Shown here piece after piece: positions 4,925-5,118 of a stretch of DNA of 5,118 nt; position 1 is the first letter of the stretch, and every line of letters starts with the position of its first letter. The notes beneath the pieces were generated by a model. It worked only from the letters and a program-made list of their open reading frames with translations. It ran no database searches and was not told the origin of the DNA. The position numbers were made by a program, and so were the translations under genes. Source of the stretch: an uncultured Clostridia bacterium (GTDB lineage: Bacteria > Bacillota > Clostridia > Lachnospirales > CAG-274); NCBI GenBank assembly GCA_947589405.1, contig CANQBT010000128.1:1-5118 (forward strand), given 5' to 3'.

Positions 4925-5118
4925 ATGGCAGACTGCGATTCATGTCCATCAAAGGGCAAATGCGGAAATGACAGCGGACAATGCGGTGTAGAGAACAATC
5001 CGCTTAATAAGGTGAAGAACATAATAGGCGTTATGAGCGGAAAGGGCGGCGTAGGCAAGTCTACGGTATCTGCTCTTCTGGCAAGGGAGCTTGCGGCAAA
5101 GGGCTACAGCGTAGGTCT
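4925..5118 (+). CDS. mrp: Mrp/NBP35-type P-loop ATPase (iron-sulfur cluster carrier), 5' part
   Basis: Sixty-four codons are visible before the window ends; the family is usually about 270-290 residues in this form. IIGVMSGKGGVGKSTVSALL (33-52) holds the deviant Walker A motif GKGGVGKST of the MinD/Mrp class, with the second lysine at 40. The N-terminus has four cysteines (4, 7, 13, 20; C-x2-C-x5-C-x6-C), resembling the N-terminal cluster-binding extension of NBP35-like proteins and of clostridial Mrp homologues. Such proteins are cytoplasmic ATPases that hold and deliver Fe-S clusters. AGGAGA (4911-4916) lies eight bases before ATG 4925; an in-frame ATG at 4916 overlaps the Shine-Dalgarno and is unlikely. 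It has its own putative promoter and is probably not in the LysR-linked operon. The diagnostic C-terminal CxxC is outside the window. Confidence 0.88.
   Translation, partial: MADCDSCPSKGKCGNDSGQCGVENNPLNKVKNIIGVMSGKGGVGKSTVSALLARELAAKGYSVG

Overview
The window looks like a chromosomal segment of an AT-rich, low-GC Gram-positive anaerobe of the class Clostridia, most likely a Ruminococcus-like gut or rumen bacterium. The reasons are strong AGGAGG-type ribosome binding sites, frequent ATA and AGA codons, a Thr/Glu-rich linker of the kind common in secreted ruminococcal proteins, and an Mrp protein with an N-terminal cysteine cluster. The genus is inferred, not proven.

Layout. Positions 1-466 hold no gene. 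They hold a dense array of palindromes: one partial and three complete units of about 80 bases, each foldable into a closing stem that encloses three small hairpins, joined by structured linkers. A 77-base stretch is repeated exactly (1-77 and 374-450). A rho-independent terminator on the + strand (499-527) follows, then about 120 bases of AT-rich sequence with nothing recognisable. A LysR-family regulator (647-1516, minus) is divergent from a three-gene + strand cluster: a LacA/Maa-type hexapeptide acetyltransferase (1654-2214), a large exported protein fusing a DUF362 domain, a Flavodoxin_4-type domain, a Thr-rich linker and a C-terminal module (2226-4502), and a 48-residue peptide (4519-4665). 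A gene-free stretch with a long palindrome (4726-4775) leads to the start of an Mrp/NBP35-type P-loop protein (4925 onward), which runs off the window.

How it works together. The divergent region carries near-consensus promoters in both directions and a perfect LysR-type T-N11-A palindrome. The palindrome lies over the -35 of the regulator gene and about 66 bases upstream of the predicted start of the acetyltransferase transcript, the classical arrangement for autorepression plus activation of the divergent operon. The cluster is therefore probably a LysR-controlled operon whose main product is an exported, possibly FMN-dependent, redox protein. Its substrate cannot be read from the sequence.

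The best candidate for something undescribed is the palindrome array at 1-466. Its stems differ between units but keep pairing, which suggests selection on a folded RNA or DNA structure. The exported DUF362-flavodoxin fusion and the small peptide behind it come next.
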